Shown one piece after another: positions 27,496 to 37,900 of a stretch of 64,000 nt of DNA. Position numbers and translations under genes: made by a program. Source of the DNA: Paenibacillus sp. MMS18-CY102. Its GTDB lineage: Bacteria; Bacillota; Bacilli; Paenibacillales; Paenibacillaceae. The number at the start of each line of letters is the position of its first letter. Within the stretch, counting starts at the first letter, position 1. Location of the stretch: NCBI RefSeq assembly GCF_009789195.1, contig NZ_WSTC01000020.1:43610-107609 (forward strand). Direction: 5' to 3'. The notes under the pieces are model-generated. The model had not been told where the DNA came from. It searched no databases and saw nothing but the letters and a program-made list of their open reading frames with translations.

Positions 27496-29805
27496 CTATT
27501 GGCCTGCAACAATATGCATCTCGACGTCCAGCAGCTCTGCAACCACTTCGCCTTGTCCATCCAGCCATGCCAATTGCGAAACCGTCTTGTATCTCCCGTG
27601 GCGCTTGCTCCGAATCCGGCAAATAATGCTCTCATTCTCGGGCATGCTTCGGTAAGCCGAATGCGATCCGATCACGGTTGGAAGGGTCGTTTCGCCGAAC
27701 ATTCGGATACCCCATAGCCGTGCGAGCTGCAAGCCGCCATCGATCATCGCCGGATCGATTCGCCCTTCCCGAAACGACCATGCCGTCGCTTCATCATGCT
27801 TAAAAATCGCCTCAGCGCCTTCATTGCCTGCTAGCGTCAGTTCCCGAATGACCCGGAAGGCTGGACCATGAAAAAGCTTGCTGCCGTCATAGGCGTCAGC
27901 TATCTCCCAGTTCCATGCCTCACCGCTAACAGCATCAAGTGTAGGTACGCCGAACCGCACGGCATCACGCGCTACGCCCATCTCAACGTCGGCCGTATAG
28001 TGAACGAGGCCTTCTTCTCCCCGAAGCTCGAAGCGTAGCCGAGCATGCTCGATGCCGTCCGTTTGATCCAAACATGCCAAAACCAACCGTTTGCGCTTGG
28101 CATCATTTGCTGCGGCCATAATGCCCTTTTTAACGGCTAAGTTCGAACACTGCTTCACACTAAGATGTGGATACGCTGCCGAAGCCGCGCGCACGAACCA
28201 ATCCATTGCCATCACAGCCGGAACGACAGGCTTGCCGCCGATTCGATGATCATTCAGCCAAGGCGCATGCGACGGTTCAGGCAGAAACAATTCCGCATAC
28301 CAGCTCTTCTCTGACGCACCTTCGATCAGGGTTGGCCTGTCTTCCGAACAGCCGCCGATCACAACCTCGACAGGCCCGTTCATGTCCGTCGCCTCCGCTA
28401 CGAAAGCAGCGGTCCCCTCATCCAGCGGAATAAGATTAACGCCACGCTGTTCAAAATGCTTCTTCAACAACGGGCTAACCATCCCGCCGTCCCAAGGGCC
28501 CCAGTTGATCGATTTTACAATGCAGCTTGAACCGCGCCGAATCGCTTCAAATTGAGCGCACTTATTCAGCACTTCGTTCGCCATGGCATAATCCGCCTGC
28601 CCAACGTTACCGCTGCGGGCGGATACCGAAGAGAACAAGCAAATGAGCGTAAGCGGATCGTTTTCGGTGACGGACAGCAAGACCCGAAGGCCGCCCACTT
28701 TCGTATCAAATACATAGTCGAATTGATCCAGCGTTTTGTCCGCAATCGCTTTATCCGCCAACACGCCTGCGCCATGCACGATGCCGGTGATCGGTCCCCA
28801 TTGGGCGCGGATTGGAAGCAGGGCCTCCCGCAGCGCGCCTGCATTTTGCACATCAACAGGCACGTAGATGGCTTCGGAACCAAGGTCCCTTAGCGCCTGA
28901 AGATTGCCGGTGATTTCGCGGTTCATCACAATACGCTGTACTTTTCTGCCGAGCTCCGCCAATGGCAAAGCGATGCCTTCCGCCTTCGACTGTTCGAGCA
29001 GCGCACGCTTCATCCCCGCATCATCTGAGATCCCTCTGCAGGCAGCAGGCTCTTCTTCGAGCGGTGTTCTGCCAAGCAAAATCAGACGCAGCCGTTCAGT
29101 CCGTGCCAACGCCGCAATTGCTGCAGCCGTAACGCCTCTTGCCCCACCAGATACGAGCAGTACGGCTGGCTCATCAGTGGCTGCCCGGCCCTTCCTGTTA
29201 TCGTTGGGCGAAATAGAAGTAGCCGCATCCAAATCTAATATTGGCGTCATTCGCCTTCCGCCAGCCTGCAGGCCAACCTCGCATTCAGGCCCTCCGGCGA
29301 ACAATTCCTCGAATATGCGCTCCGCTGCATCCTCTGCCGTGAGCCCCTCGCGGTCAAGATCAATCGCCTTGACGGCGGCTTTCGGCCATTCACGTGCCGC
29401 TGTTTTGACAAGCCCCGTTAAGCCAGCCGTCCAAATGCTGCGGGAGGCCGCCGGTTCAGCCAAGCCAAATGAGCCCCCGGTATCCTGCACCGTGACGAAA
29501 ATACCCCCTTGCTGGGCAAACTTCGCGGCTACCGTCTTCGCTGCCTCGAAAGCACGGCGGTTAGCCGACAGCGCTTCTTCATCGGTTTCCATCGCCTTTA
29601 GCGCATCCAGCCAAATAACAGCATCCGCTTCCGCAGTAACGGTGGCTACTATTCGCACTTGCGCTCCTGCTTCCCGCATGCGCTCTGCAAGCGCTAATGC
29701 AATGCCGTTCCCGTCATCCATGATTTCAATGGCCGCACCGTCCCATAAGCCGGGCATCGCCAAACCTGCCGCTGGCGCGGGAGCAGCCTTCACTCCATAA
29801 CGCAC
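27496..29805 (-). CDS. KR-DH subunit of PUFA-like lipid synthase
   Basis: A 769-residue two-domain protein. Residues about 1-190 form the structural half of a ketoreductase. The catalytic half follows, with the NADPH loop VSGGARGVTAAA and the Ser-Tyr-Asn active site in SSVSARSGNVGQADYAMAN. Residues about 500-769 form a polyketide-type dehydratase with NDHRIGGKPVVPAVMAMDWF (catalytic His) and a matching Asp in RIDPAMIDGG. In typical PUFA synthases these domains are the C-terminal part of the KS-AT-ACP-KR-DH subunit; here they are a separate gene starting 30 bases after it. The GTG start has no good binding site, so translation is probably coupled to the upstream gene. It must work in trans with the ACP of that subunit. 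Confidence 0.9.
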   Translation of the reverse strand: MRYGVKAAPAPAAGLAMPGLWDGAAIEIMDDGNGIALALAERMREAGAQVRIVATVTAEADAVIWLDALKAMETDEEALSANRRAFEAAKTVAAKFAQQGGIFVTVQDTGGSFGLAEPAASRSIWTAGLTGLVKTAAREWPKAAVKAIDLDREGLTAEDAAERIFEELFAGGPECEVGLQAGGRRMTPILDLDAATSISPNDNRKGRAATDEPAVLLVSGGARGVTAAAIAALARTERLRLILLGRTPLEEEPAACRGISDDAGMKRALLEQSKAEGIALPLAELGRKVQRIVMNREITGNLQALRDLGSEAIYVPVDVQNAGALREALLPIRAQWGPITGIVHGAGVLADKAIADKTLDQFDYVFDTKVGGLRVLLSVTENDPLTLICLFSSVSARSGNVGQADYAMANEVLNKCAQFEAIRRGSSCIVKSINWGPWDGGMVSPLLKKHFEQRGVNLIPLDEGTAAFVAEATDMNGPVEVVIGGCSEDRPTLIEGASEKSWYAELFLPEPSHAPWLNDHRIGGKPVVPAVMAMDWFVRAASAAYPHLSVKQCSNLAVKKGIMAAANDAKRKRLVLACLDQTDGIEHARLRFELRGEEGLVHYTADVEMGVARDAVRFGVPTLDAVSGEAWNWEIADAYDGSKLFHGPAFRVIRELTLAGNEGAEAIFKHDEATAWSFREGRIDPAMIDGGLQLARLWGIRMFGETTLPTVIGSHSAYRSMPENESIICRIRSKRHGRYKTVSQLAWLDGQGEVVAELLDVEMHIVAGQ

Positions 29806-29834
29806 AACAGTGGACCGTTTGCTACCATGGGCAA

Positions 29835-32800
29835 CTACTTTTTTCCTGCCAACTCCTTGCCTTTGCCGAGCGCTTGGTTCATATAATCAACAATTTCGCC
29901 CAACGTATTGAGCGCTGCCAGCTCACCTGGCTGCACGTCAGGCAGCTCCGGCAACTGATCCTGTACGGCGGATAAAATCTCGACACGTTTGATCGAATCG
30001 ATCCCTAACCCCGACTCCAGCTCGATATCAAAATCAAGCATTTCGACCGGATAGCCCGTCTTCTCTGCTACCACTTCGAGCATGACTGACCTTACGTCGT
30101 TGGACGGTGGAAGCGATGCTGCTTCGTCAACGGCAGGTGCCGCTGGAGCAACTGGCGCTGGCACCATGTATGCTGGTGCCGCTGGTGCTACTGGCGCGGG
30201 CGCCATGTATGTCGGTGCCGCTGCTGCTACTGGCGCGGGCGGCACATATGCTGGCGCTGCTGGGGCCACTGGCGCAGGCGCCATGTATGCTGGCGCTGCT
30301 GGGGCCACTGGCGCAGGCGCCATGTACGCTGGCGCTGCTGGGGCCACTGGTGCAGGCGCCATGTACGCTGGCGCTGCTGGGGCCACTGGTGCAGGCGCTA
30401 TGTACGCTGGCGCTGCTGGGGCCACTGGTGCAGGCGCCATGTACGCCGGCGCCGCTGGGGCCACTGGTGCAGGCGCCATGTACGCCGGCGCCGCTGGGGC
30501 CACTGGTGCAGGCGCTATGTACGCTGGCGCTGCTGGGGCCACTGGTGCAGGCGCTATGTACGCCGATGCAGCAGTCGAAGCTGCAATTTCAGGCATTGCG
30601 GCGAAAGCGCCGAGCCCTCCGGCTGCCAATGCGCTTAGTCCAGCAAGCGAAACTTCAGCCGTGCGCAAGAAAGCAATGTGGCTATCTGCCATAGCACGTT
30701 GGTAGGCGGCATGCGCCTCCATCGTCTGGCGCTGCAGCTCTGTTATTGCGCCAAGAAGGACGGATTGGGTCGTAGTCGGATAATTGGACATAATAGTTTC
30801 CTCCTGAATTTCGTAGATTTGAGACATTGCTATATTCGAAACAGCATGCTGTTGATCTTCATTCGTACTAGTTAACAAACTCACGCCAGTAGTTCCAACG
30901 TAAACTTGCTGGGCGGTTGCAATTTCAAGTGCCGGACTTTGGGCTGTTAGTTCCTGCTGTTCACTCGGCAGAGCGGCCACAGATGCCCCAAGCTCAGCTC
31001 CCGAGATCGGAGAAACGTTAGCTACTATTGCCTCATTTGGCTTCGGCAACGCCGCCGTCCCTCCCACAGGCGGATAAGGCCTTCCGCTATTGACGCCACT
31101 GATCGGAATCGTAAATGCAGGCTTTTGGCGGCTGCGTGGATCTTCCTCTTCCTTGTAATCCTCCCAGAACGGGCTTAGATCGATCGGAACGCCAGCAGTT
31201 GCAAGCCGACCCAGTGCATGCCACAACGAATGGACACTGTGCTGCCCTTTTCGGTCAGTTCCAACAGCCACAATATCTTTGCCTGCAAGGCATTGCTCGA
31301 CAAGGCCCGTCAGCACGGCGCTCGGCCCGACCTCGATGAACGTGCGGACGCCGCTCGCATAGAGTTCCTGTACCGTCTCAGCGAACAGGACCGGCCGCGC
31401 AATCTGATCAGCCAATTGATCCCACAACCCGTCCGGAGATGAAGGAAACGGCTGGCCGTCTGCGTTCGACAAGACTACAGCCTTCCCTTCCCCAACTGAA
31501 CAGCCTGACAAATACGCACGGAACTCCGGTACAGAAGAAGCAACGAGAGGCGAATGAAATGCGGTAGACACAGGCAGCCGTTGGCATCTAATGCTTTTAG
31601 CGGACAACGCTGCCTCTAAGCGGCTGATTTCCCCAGCCTCTCCAGAGACAATCACTTGGCTAGGGCAGTTATGGTTCGCGCAAACGAGGCCTAAACCGCT
31701 CTCCTCGATTAACGTACGAACCCGGTCGATTGAATCGAACACGGCGCACATCGCGCCGCTGCCGGCCGATGCTGCTGAGGCAGCAGCCATTAGTTCGCCG
31801 CGCTTTCTAGCCGCTTGCAGCATGTCCCCCTCATCGATAACTCCCGCTGCACACAATGCAGCCAGCTCACCAAAGCTGTGACCAGCACAATACTCCGCTT
31901 GTACGCCAGCTTTGCGCAGGACATGCAACATCGACATGCTCATTGCGCCAATTGCCGGTTGCGCCCACTCGGTTGCCTGCAACTGGCTACGCTGCGCTTC
32001 CAGCTCTTCTTTGGCAAACACAGGCCGAGGGTAGACAACCTCGTGCAGGCTGCTGCTTTCATCCATTCCCAGATCAGCAGCCCTATCCCACACTGCCCGG
32101 GCATCGTCAAACGCCAATAGCAGCTCCGCTCCCATGTTCAAATACTGGCTTCCTTGGCCAGGGAACAGCATCGCTATTTTGCCAGGATTCGCGCCATATG
32201 CATAATAAATCCCGCTATTATCATCGATTCGTTGCTCTGGATGATGACGAAGCTCTACGATTGCCTTCTCTAATCTAATCCTCAGGCCGTTCAAATCCGC
32301 TGCAACGAGCGCCAGCCTTGCTGGCAGCTTCGGATCATAATGCGATTGCGTATGCCGAGCAAGATAGGCATGCAGCCCTTCGTCAGCTGTTAGACCGGCA
32401 AGCTGTTCTTCGCACTGCGCGAGCAAAGCCGCCGGATTATTCGCACTAAACAAAAGCAACTCGGACGGCATCGTCCGCAGCTTCCAAGCCCGGTTCCCCG
32501 GTCCGTTATACTCCTCCAGCGTGACGTGAAAGTTGCTGCCGCCGAAGCCGAACGCACTGACGGATGCCCGTCTCGGATGCGCTGCCCCCCTGATCCAAGG
32601 CCGTGCCGCCGTATTCAAATAAAATGGGCTGTTCGCAATATCCAGATTCGGATTGGGCCGATCGATCTTAATCGTAGGCGGCAGCGCCTTATGCCGAAGC
32701 GCCATGACAGCCTTAAACATGCCTGCAGCGCCCGCCGTTCCCTTGGTATGGCCGATCTGCGATTTGACAGAGCCGAGCGCGCACCATTGCCGATCCTCTC

Positions 32801-33902
32801 TCATCCCATCATCAAATACCGAAGCTAGCCCTGCGAATTCCGCCGCATCGCCCGCCTTCGTCCCCGTTCCGTGCGCTTCCATAAGCTCTACGGTAGCAGG
32901 TGAATAGCCGGCCATCTCATAAGCGCGCCGAAGCGCTTTCGCCTGCCCTTTGGAAACAGGCGCATATACGCTTTTGGACTTCCCATCGGAAGAGGTCCCG
33001 AAGCCCTTCATTACGGCATAGATCCGATCACCGTCTCGCTCAGCATCTTCCAGTCGCCTTAGGGCAAACATGCACAACCCTTCGCCAAGCATCGTGCCGT
33101 CTGCCTGATCCGAGAACGGGCGGCAATCGCCTGTCGGGGAGAGCGCTGGCGTCTGGCTGAAGCACATAAACATGAAAATATCGTTCAACGTATCTACGCC
33201 GCCTGTAATGACAAGATCGGACTTTCCAGCCAGCAGCTCCATTGCCCCCATCGAAATTGAGGTAAGGGAGCTGGCGCAAGCCGCATCCACAATACAATTC
33301 GTGCCGCCGAGGTTAAAATGGTTGGCAATTCTTCCTGCAATAACGTTCCCGAGCAAGCCGGGGAAGGAGCTTTCCTTCCATGGCACGTACTCAGATGCAA
33401 TACGGTCACAAATTTCCTGTACCTCATCCTCTGGCAGCCCGCTTTCCCGCAGCGCCTTCACCCAGACCGGCCGTTGAATGCGGCTGCCCAGCTCCACTGT
33501 GAGTTCCGAAGCGGACGCTGTGCCGAGAATGACACTGATCCGGTCCTTGTCGATCGAGCTGAACTGGCCTTGTGCCGCATCCTCCAGCACGCTTTTTGCC
33601 ACCATCAACCCGAGCAATTGGCTCGTATCCGTCGCAGGAATGTTGCTTGGCGGCATCGAAAACTCCTTTGGATCAAACTGTACTTGCGGGATAAAAGCGC
33701 CTCGCTTGGCATACGTTTTATCCGGCGTCATCGGCGTAGGGTCGTAATAATCCTCGATAAGCCAATGCGTGCTCGGAATATCGGCCATCAGGTCCTTTCC
33801 CGCCATGATATCGTTCCAAAATCCCCTGTTTTCAGTTGATCCGGGCAATAACGCGCTGACACCAACGATGGCGATCGCTCCCGTTCCTATTGCGTCGTTC
33901 AC
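29835..33902 (-). CDS. PfaA-like KS-AT-ACP subunit of lipid synthase
   Basis: A 1355-residue subunit, first gene of the operon. The KS domain has DAACASS (Cys209), EAHGTGT (His344) and IGHTKGTAG (His385). The acyltransferase has GQGSQ and GHSFG (Ser676), typical for malonyl transfer. A linker of about 150 residues is built from 13-residue repeats rich in Ala and Pro (PAPVAPAAPAYMA). A single carrier domain at the C-terminus has the phosphopantetheine serine in LGIDSIKRVEIL (Ser1303). Known PUFA synthases carry several tandem ACPs; here there is only one. The GTG at 33902 follows GGAGG at 7 bases and begins just before the KS (AIAIVG), so I prefer it to a start 15 codons upstream. No phosphopantetheinyl transferase is in the window. 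Confidence 0.92.
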   Translation of the reverse strand: MNDAIGTGAIAIVGVSALLPGSTENRGFWNDIMAGKDLMADIPSTHWLIEDYYDPTPMTPDKTYAKRGAFIPQVQFDPKEFSMPPSNIPATDTSQLLGLMVAKSVLEDAAQGQFSSIDKDRISVILGTASASELTVELGSRIQRPVWVKALRESGLPEDEVQEICDRIASEYVPWKESSFPGLLGNVIAGRIANHFNLGGTNCIVDAACASSLTSISMGAMELLAGKSDLVITGGVDTLNDIFMFMCFSQTPALSPTGDCRPFSDQADGTMLGEGLCMFALRRLEDAERDGDRIYAVMKGFGTSSDGKSKSVYAPVSKGQAKALRRAYEMAGYSPATVELMEAHGTGTKAGDAAEFAGLASVFDDGMREDRQWCALGSVKSQIGHTKGTAGAAGMFKAVMALRHKALPPTIKIDRPNPNLDIANSPFYLNTAARPWIRGAAHPRRASVSAFGFGGSNFHVTLEEYNGPGNRAWKLRTMPSELLLFSANNPAALLAQCEEQLAGLTADEGLHAYLARHTQSHYDPKLPARLALVAADLNGLRIRLEKAIVELRHHPEQRIDDNSGIYYAYGANPGKIAMLFPGQGSQYLNMGAELLLAFDDARAVWDRAADLGMDESSSLHEVVYPRPVFAKEELEAQRSQLQATEWAQPAIGAMSMSMLHVLRKAGVQAEYCAGHSFGELAALCAAGVIDEGDMLQAARKRGELMAAASAASAGSGAMCAVFDSIDRVRTLIEESGLGLVCANHNCPSQVIVSGEAGEISRLEAALSAKSIRCQRLPVSTAFHSPLVASSVPEFRAYLSGCSVGEGKAVVLSNADGQPFPSSPDGLWDQLADQIARPVLFAETVQELYASGVRTFIEVGPSAVLTGLVEQCLAGKDIVAVGTDRKGQHSVHSLWHALGRLATAGVPIDLSPFWEDYKEEEDPRSRQKPAFTIPISGVNSGRPYPPVGGTAALPKPNEAIVANVSPISGAELGASVAALPSEQQELTAQSPALEIATAQQVYVGTTGVSLLTSTNEDQQHAVSNIAMSQIYEIQEETIMSNYPTTTQSVLLGAITELQRQTMEAHAAYQRAMADSHIAFLRTAEVSLAGLSALAAGGLGAFAAMPEIAASTAASAYIAPAPVAPAAPAYIAPAPVAPAAPAYMAPAPVAPAAPAYMAPAPVAPAAPAYIAPAPVAPAAPAYMAPAPVAPAAPAYMAPAPVAPAAPAYMAPAPVAPAAPAYVPPAPVAAAAPTYMAPAPVAPAAPAYMVPAPVAPAAPAVDEAASLPPSNDVRSVMLEVVAEKTGYPVEMLDFDIELESGLGIDSIKRVEILSAVQDQLPELPDVQPGELAALNTLGEIVDYMNQALGKGKELAGKK
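30145..30560. repeat. 39-bp tandem repeat (minisatellite) inside the KS-AT-ACP gene
   Basis: About ten to eleven copies of a 39-bp unit (GGCGCTGCTGGGGCCACTGG...) encode the Ala/Pro linker before the ACP. The inner copies are nearly identical in DNA, the outer ones diverged, so recent copy-number change is likely. The period is a multiple of three, so length can change without a frameshift. Confidence 0.9.
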
Positions 33903-34268
33903 TTGCCTTCCTCCTTTTTTACGTATTTTCTTGCAGCCTAAAATCACCCGTTCATCACTGGTTAGCAGAGTGGTTGATAGGGAAATCGCAACGAACGCTG
34001 CTCGCCTCGCACATTATGTTGCTTTGCATCATGTACTCCGTTCAATCCAGCTGCATTAGTAGCTATTGCTCCACACATGCGGCCAATCCGTTATTATTCA
34101 AGCCGAATGCCCGCAGCAAACCATTAATTACAGTAATCCAAGGTTAATACACGGTTAAAAATCAATTACGGACTGCTTGCCGCATGCAACCCAACGTTGC
34201 TCTGCTCCCGCTCAACGTTCCATCACCTTGCCCGATGTACTTCCTTCCTATCTTGGTTCCTATTACCT

Positions 34269-34297
34269 ATTATAAGGGAACATTCCGCTCCCGTGAA
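34269..34297 (-). promoter_or_regulatory. Candidate promoter of the lipid-synthase operon
   Basis: On the minus strand TTCACG (34292-34297), 17 bases, then a consensus TATAAT (34269-34274). The leader to the GTG at 33902 would be about 360 bases. Just upstream of the -35 box, GTCGAA-T-TTCGAC (34308-34320) is a perfect 6-bp dyad fit for an operator. The rest of the leader (33903-34260) holds no gene and no riboswitch I recognise. Confidence 0.5.
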
Positions 34298-34618
34298 TTC
34301 ACATTTTGTCGAATTTCGACGAATTTTTTCCTCGCATTTCTAGTAAATGCATCAAATAAGGACAAAGGACTTAGAGATCGACCACAACTTCACAGCTCTC
34401 GATCAACTTCCATTCCTAACAAAATAACAAAAGGCGTCCCCTGTACAGGCACGTCTGCTTCAATCCACCACTCATTGGGAAACTCTAATAGCTAGCCAGC
34501 CACCATCCACTACTGTAGCCTCCAATGCTCGCCCACTACTGTCCCCACTATACTAATGTCTCTACTATTGCTTCTACTGCTGCTTCTACTGCTGCCCCAC
34601 CACTTCCCACTACACCGC

Positions 34619-34801
34619 TAACGGACCTGAGAGCCCTTATTTCGCGAAATAGACACGGTTTGAAATTCTAACGGACTCAGGAGACCTTATTTGCACCAAA
34701 ATTGCCTCATACTCGCTGATTTGGCCAAAATAACGGCCCTGGGGTCCGTTACAGATCGAAAATAGCTGATTTCGTCGAAATAACGGCTGTACGGTCCGTT
34801 A
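34619..34801. repeat. 183-bp dyad repeat, copy R2
   Basis: Starts TAACGGACCTGAGAGCC and ends GGTCCGTTA. Cores start at offsets 0 and 50 and end 50 and 0 bases from the far end. It is preceded by about 120 bases of C/T-rich sequence (34500-34618), part of which also precedes copy R3. It lies between the helicase terminator and the lipid operon promoter. Confidence 0.9.
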
Positions 34802-34822
34802 GACATAAAGCTTATAAAACAC

Positions 34823-34857
34823 AAAAAAACCGCTCACTGTTACAACAGTGAACGGCT
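34823..34857 (-). terminator. Terminator of the helicase-nuclease gene
   Basis: On the minus strand CCGTTCACTGTT-gta-AACAGTGAGCGG, one mismatch, followed by seven T. It lies 50 bases past the gene's stop. Confidence 0.88.
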
Positions 34858-34906
34858 ATTAGATAACATTGTTTTATTGCTCAACTGATGCTCGACACGA
34901 TCATTA

Positions 34907-37900
34907 TCAAGCCATTTGGTCCTTGGTACCGACCGGAGTAATTCCAAGCTCATCCAGCTTAACCCACAACGACTCCATGGCTTGTACGGGATCTCTATAA
35001 AACGCGCTACCGCGTACACGCCAGAATTTCCAACCGACTCGTTCTAAGATTCGTTGTCTTTCCATATCCTCGTGCCATTTATCTAACCCATGCCATTTAT
35101 CGCCATCACACTCAACAGCTAACCGGCCACGCATGCCTTCAATAACAAGATCAATTCGTTTGCCGACCGTCCCCACCTTTACTTGAGGAATGACGCGATA
35201 ACCACGAGCAGAAATAAGTGTAAATACATCCTTCTCAAACTGTGAATCAAATTCTTGCTCGTATTGTGATACATCCTTTACTGTACGACTTGGCTCTTTA
35301 CAGTAGGAGAGCAATTGATAACGTGCACAGGATGGATTTAGATCCCTTAACTCTACAGAATGGAACAAGATCATTTGATCCCTTGCGCGACTTGCTGCTA
35401 CGTTAAATCTCTGCATATCAGACCGTTTCGATAAAGCGCCAATTCTTAGATTATTAGCCGCAACCATCGATAAGAAAATAACGTCTCGCTCATCACCTTG
35501 GAATGAATAGGAGTCACCGGAAACCAATCGTCGTGCCAGCATCTCTTCTTCTCCTATTCTCTCCCTCAACAACTCTTCGATTATTTTCGCTTGATCATGC
35601 CCTTGGAGGGAGATCACGCCAAATGTCTTCCCATCGTAAGCCTCATCATTACAGCAATTCACAACGTACTCAACCAACGCTTCAGCTTCAGGTCTATTTA
35701 GCGCTTTTGATGTATGTTCATCCCGATAGCCTCCATCCACGAATACAGTATGAACAGGAGGTTCTATCCTTTCATATGGCAAAGGAAGCCGTAATGGATC
35801 CATATGTCCACCGTACATGAGATCATTACTAAACTGAATAATCTCAGGAACACATCTAAAATGTTCCTTCAGAACGATCCGATGATCGAATACCTGTGAT
35901 GCGATATCATATAAACTTGTTTTAAGTTCAAATCGATTTTTATGGGGAATGCCTTGTAAGTAGCGATCGATTAATCCCATGACTTCGCCCATATCATGGC
36001 CTACATTCTCTGGGCTAATCTGGTTATCATCTCCTACTACGACAACTTTCTTGGCTCTCATTAATACTGAGAGGGCAAACAAATCGCTTTGGCTGCTTTC
36101 ATCGACAATAACGACATCGAACAAATCCCCATTTAACTGAATGTTCTCAATTACTTTCCGAATCGGCATGATCCACACGGGTATCGCACCGCGACAAGTC
36201 TTCATTTCCTCGCTCGCTTCCTTTCGGAAGGCAGATGCATATTTTCCAGTTCCTTTACCGATACGTTTCATTGCATTCAACCAAGCAATTAAACTGGACT
36301 TTTGTGATTTTGTGATTCTTTGAAGTTGAGATAACCACGTCGAGTTTGCAACAAGTTGTGTAATAATCCGTGCTTCTGATTTTAATTCGATTGATAATTC
36401 TGCTTCCTTTTCTTCAACTTGAACGTGTTCACGATGCACTTTCAGCCAATTATTTAGTTTGCTCCATTTCCATGCCTGCTGTAAATCCGAGGGCAGTTTT
36501 GACTCTATTCCCGCTGTATTTCTGTCTAGTAGCTTTTGAGTCCAGTTCGGTACAACCTGTCGGAGTTTTTGAATTAAATGAGTAAACGTTTGGTAGTCAG
36601 CCTCAAGATTTTGAAGTCGGTGTATCTTTAAATAATTTTCAGACCAACACTCAATATCTAAGTTCTGACAAGCATTCATCAGGTTTGTCCACGAAAAATG
36701 CGTATTTTCGATGTTACGCCCATTGCTTAAATATTGCTCTATATCATTGAAAAACAGATGCGCTTCATCCCATTTTCTTTTATCCTCCAGCGCACTAATT
36801 CCCAACAGAATTTGCTGAAACCATTCTTTATCTGACCATTTAAATGGCTCCGGTACCCCCAGCGACATAATTCCAGTTGTGATCGGCACTATCACATTAT
36901 TTTTCCAAGTAATAATGATCTTGATAAATGTTAACTGGTCTTCCAAAACACTTCTAAACCGTGCTTTGGCAGGTTCCATAGTTGGTGCATCAAATTCTGA
37001 CATCGTACGATTCCAAGCTAAACAAATTTTATTTTTAGTGTCCACGACTTCTAAGTGCTTTAATAAAACCTCGGTGTCACCTTTTTTCCGAATAGGCAAA
37101 CCATTTATTCTTAATTCCTCAAATAGGTAGTTATACTTGCGCGCAAATACATTTTTTAATAACCAACTAGCCTCTTTATCAGCCTTCAGCTTCGTCGATA
37201 ATTGAATTAAATCTTCTTTTGCTTTCGTAATATTAATGCCTTCTGGAAACACAACTTCTACGTCTAGCAACTCTTTTTCAAGTTGGCTTACCAGTTGGAT
37301 CTTAGCCGACATATCTTCATAAAATTCAAGCCATTCAGCCACTCGGCTTTCATTGTTCATGACATCATTCAGAATGGTCTGGCACCAGTCTGCTTCAAGC
37401 TTTTCAAGATTTTTCACAGCGTCATTTATCTGTTCTGTTATTGCCATAAGGTTAATAGCCTCATCCGACAAACCCCAACCACGGATATAGTCTTCGCTAC
37501 CCCTCAATTTTTCTTTTAACCGTTTAATTTGAATAACTTTTTGTTCAAATTCAGTAGGTACCGGCAAGTGATTCACTTCTGGACGGGCCAATTCCAGTTG
37601 TTTGATGTCTTTACTCGAAAGCGAGTTAAGCAGATCGAACAGTTGCTGTAATTCATTTTGAGATAATGGCATTGTTGCATCTAGATGCAGCGCATCTGGT
37701 AACCAATCTAACTCGCAATGCTGGCTTAACCACTTACCGATCTCAATAGGAAGCAACTGCTCACCTTCAACATTTACTATTTCATTTTCGAGTTCGGCAG
37801 CTTTGTTTATCTCATGCTTAATCTTTTGGATCTTTTGTCTAATTTCATGAAGTTCATGCTGATCACGTTTTATATTTTTACTTAGCACATCTGGCTGTAG

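Noticed and set aside
28904..29800. Plus-strand frame of 298 residues opposite the KR-DH gene
   Set aside because: It is a Ser/Ala-rich shadow of a GC-rich coding region; the minus strand has clear KR and DH motifs.
30082..30705. Plus-strand frame of 207 residues rich in Gly, Ala and Thr
   Set aside because: It is the antisense reading of the 39-bp repeats that encode the Ala/Pro linker; the repeat keeps all frames open. No ribosome binding site and no family.
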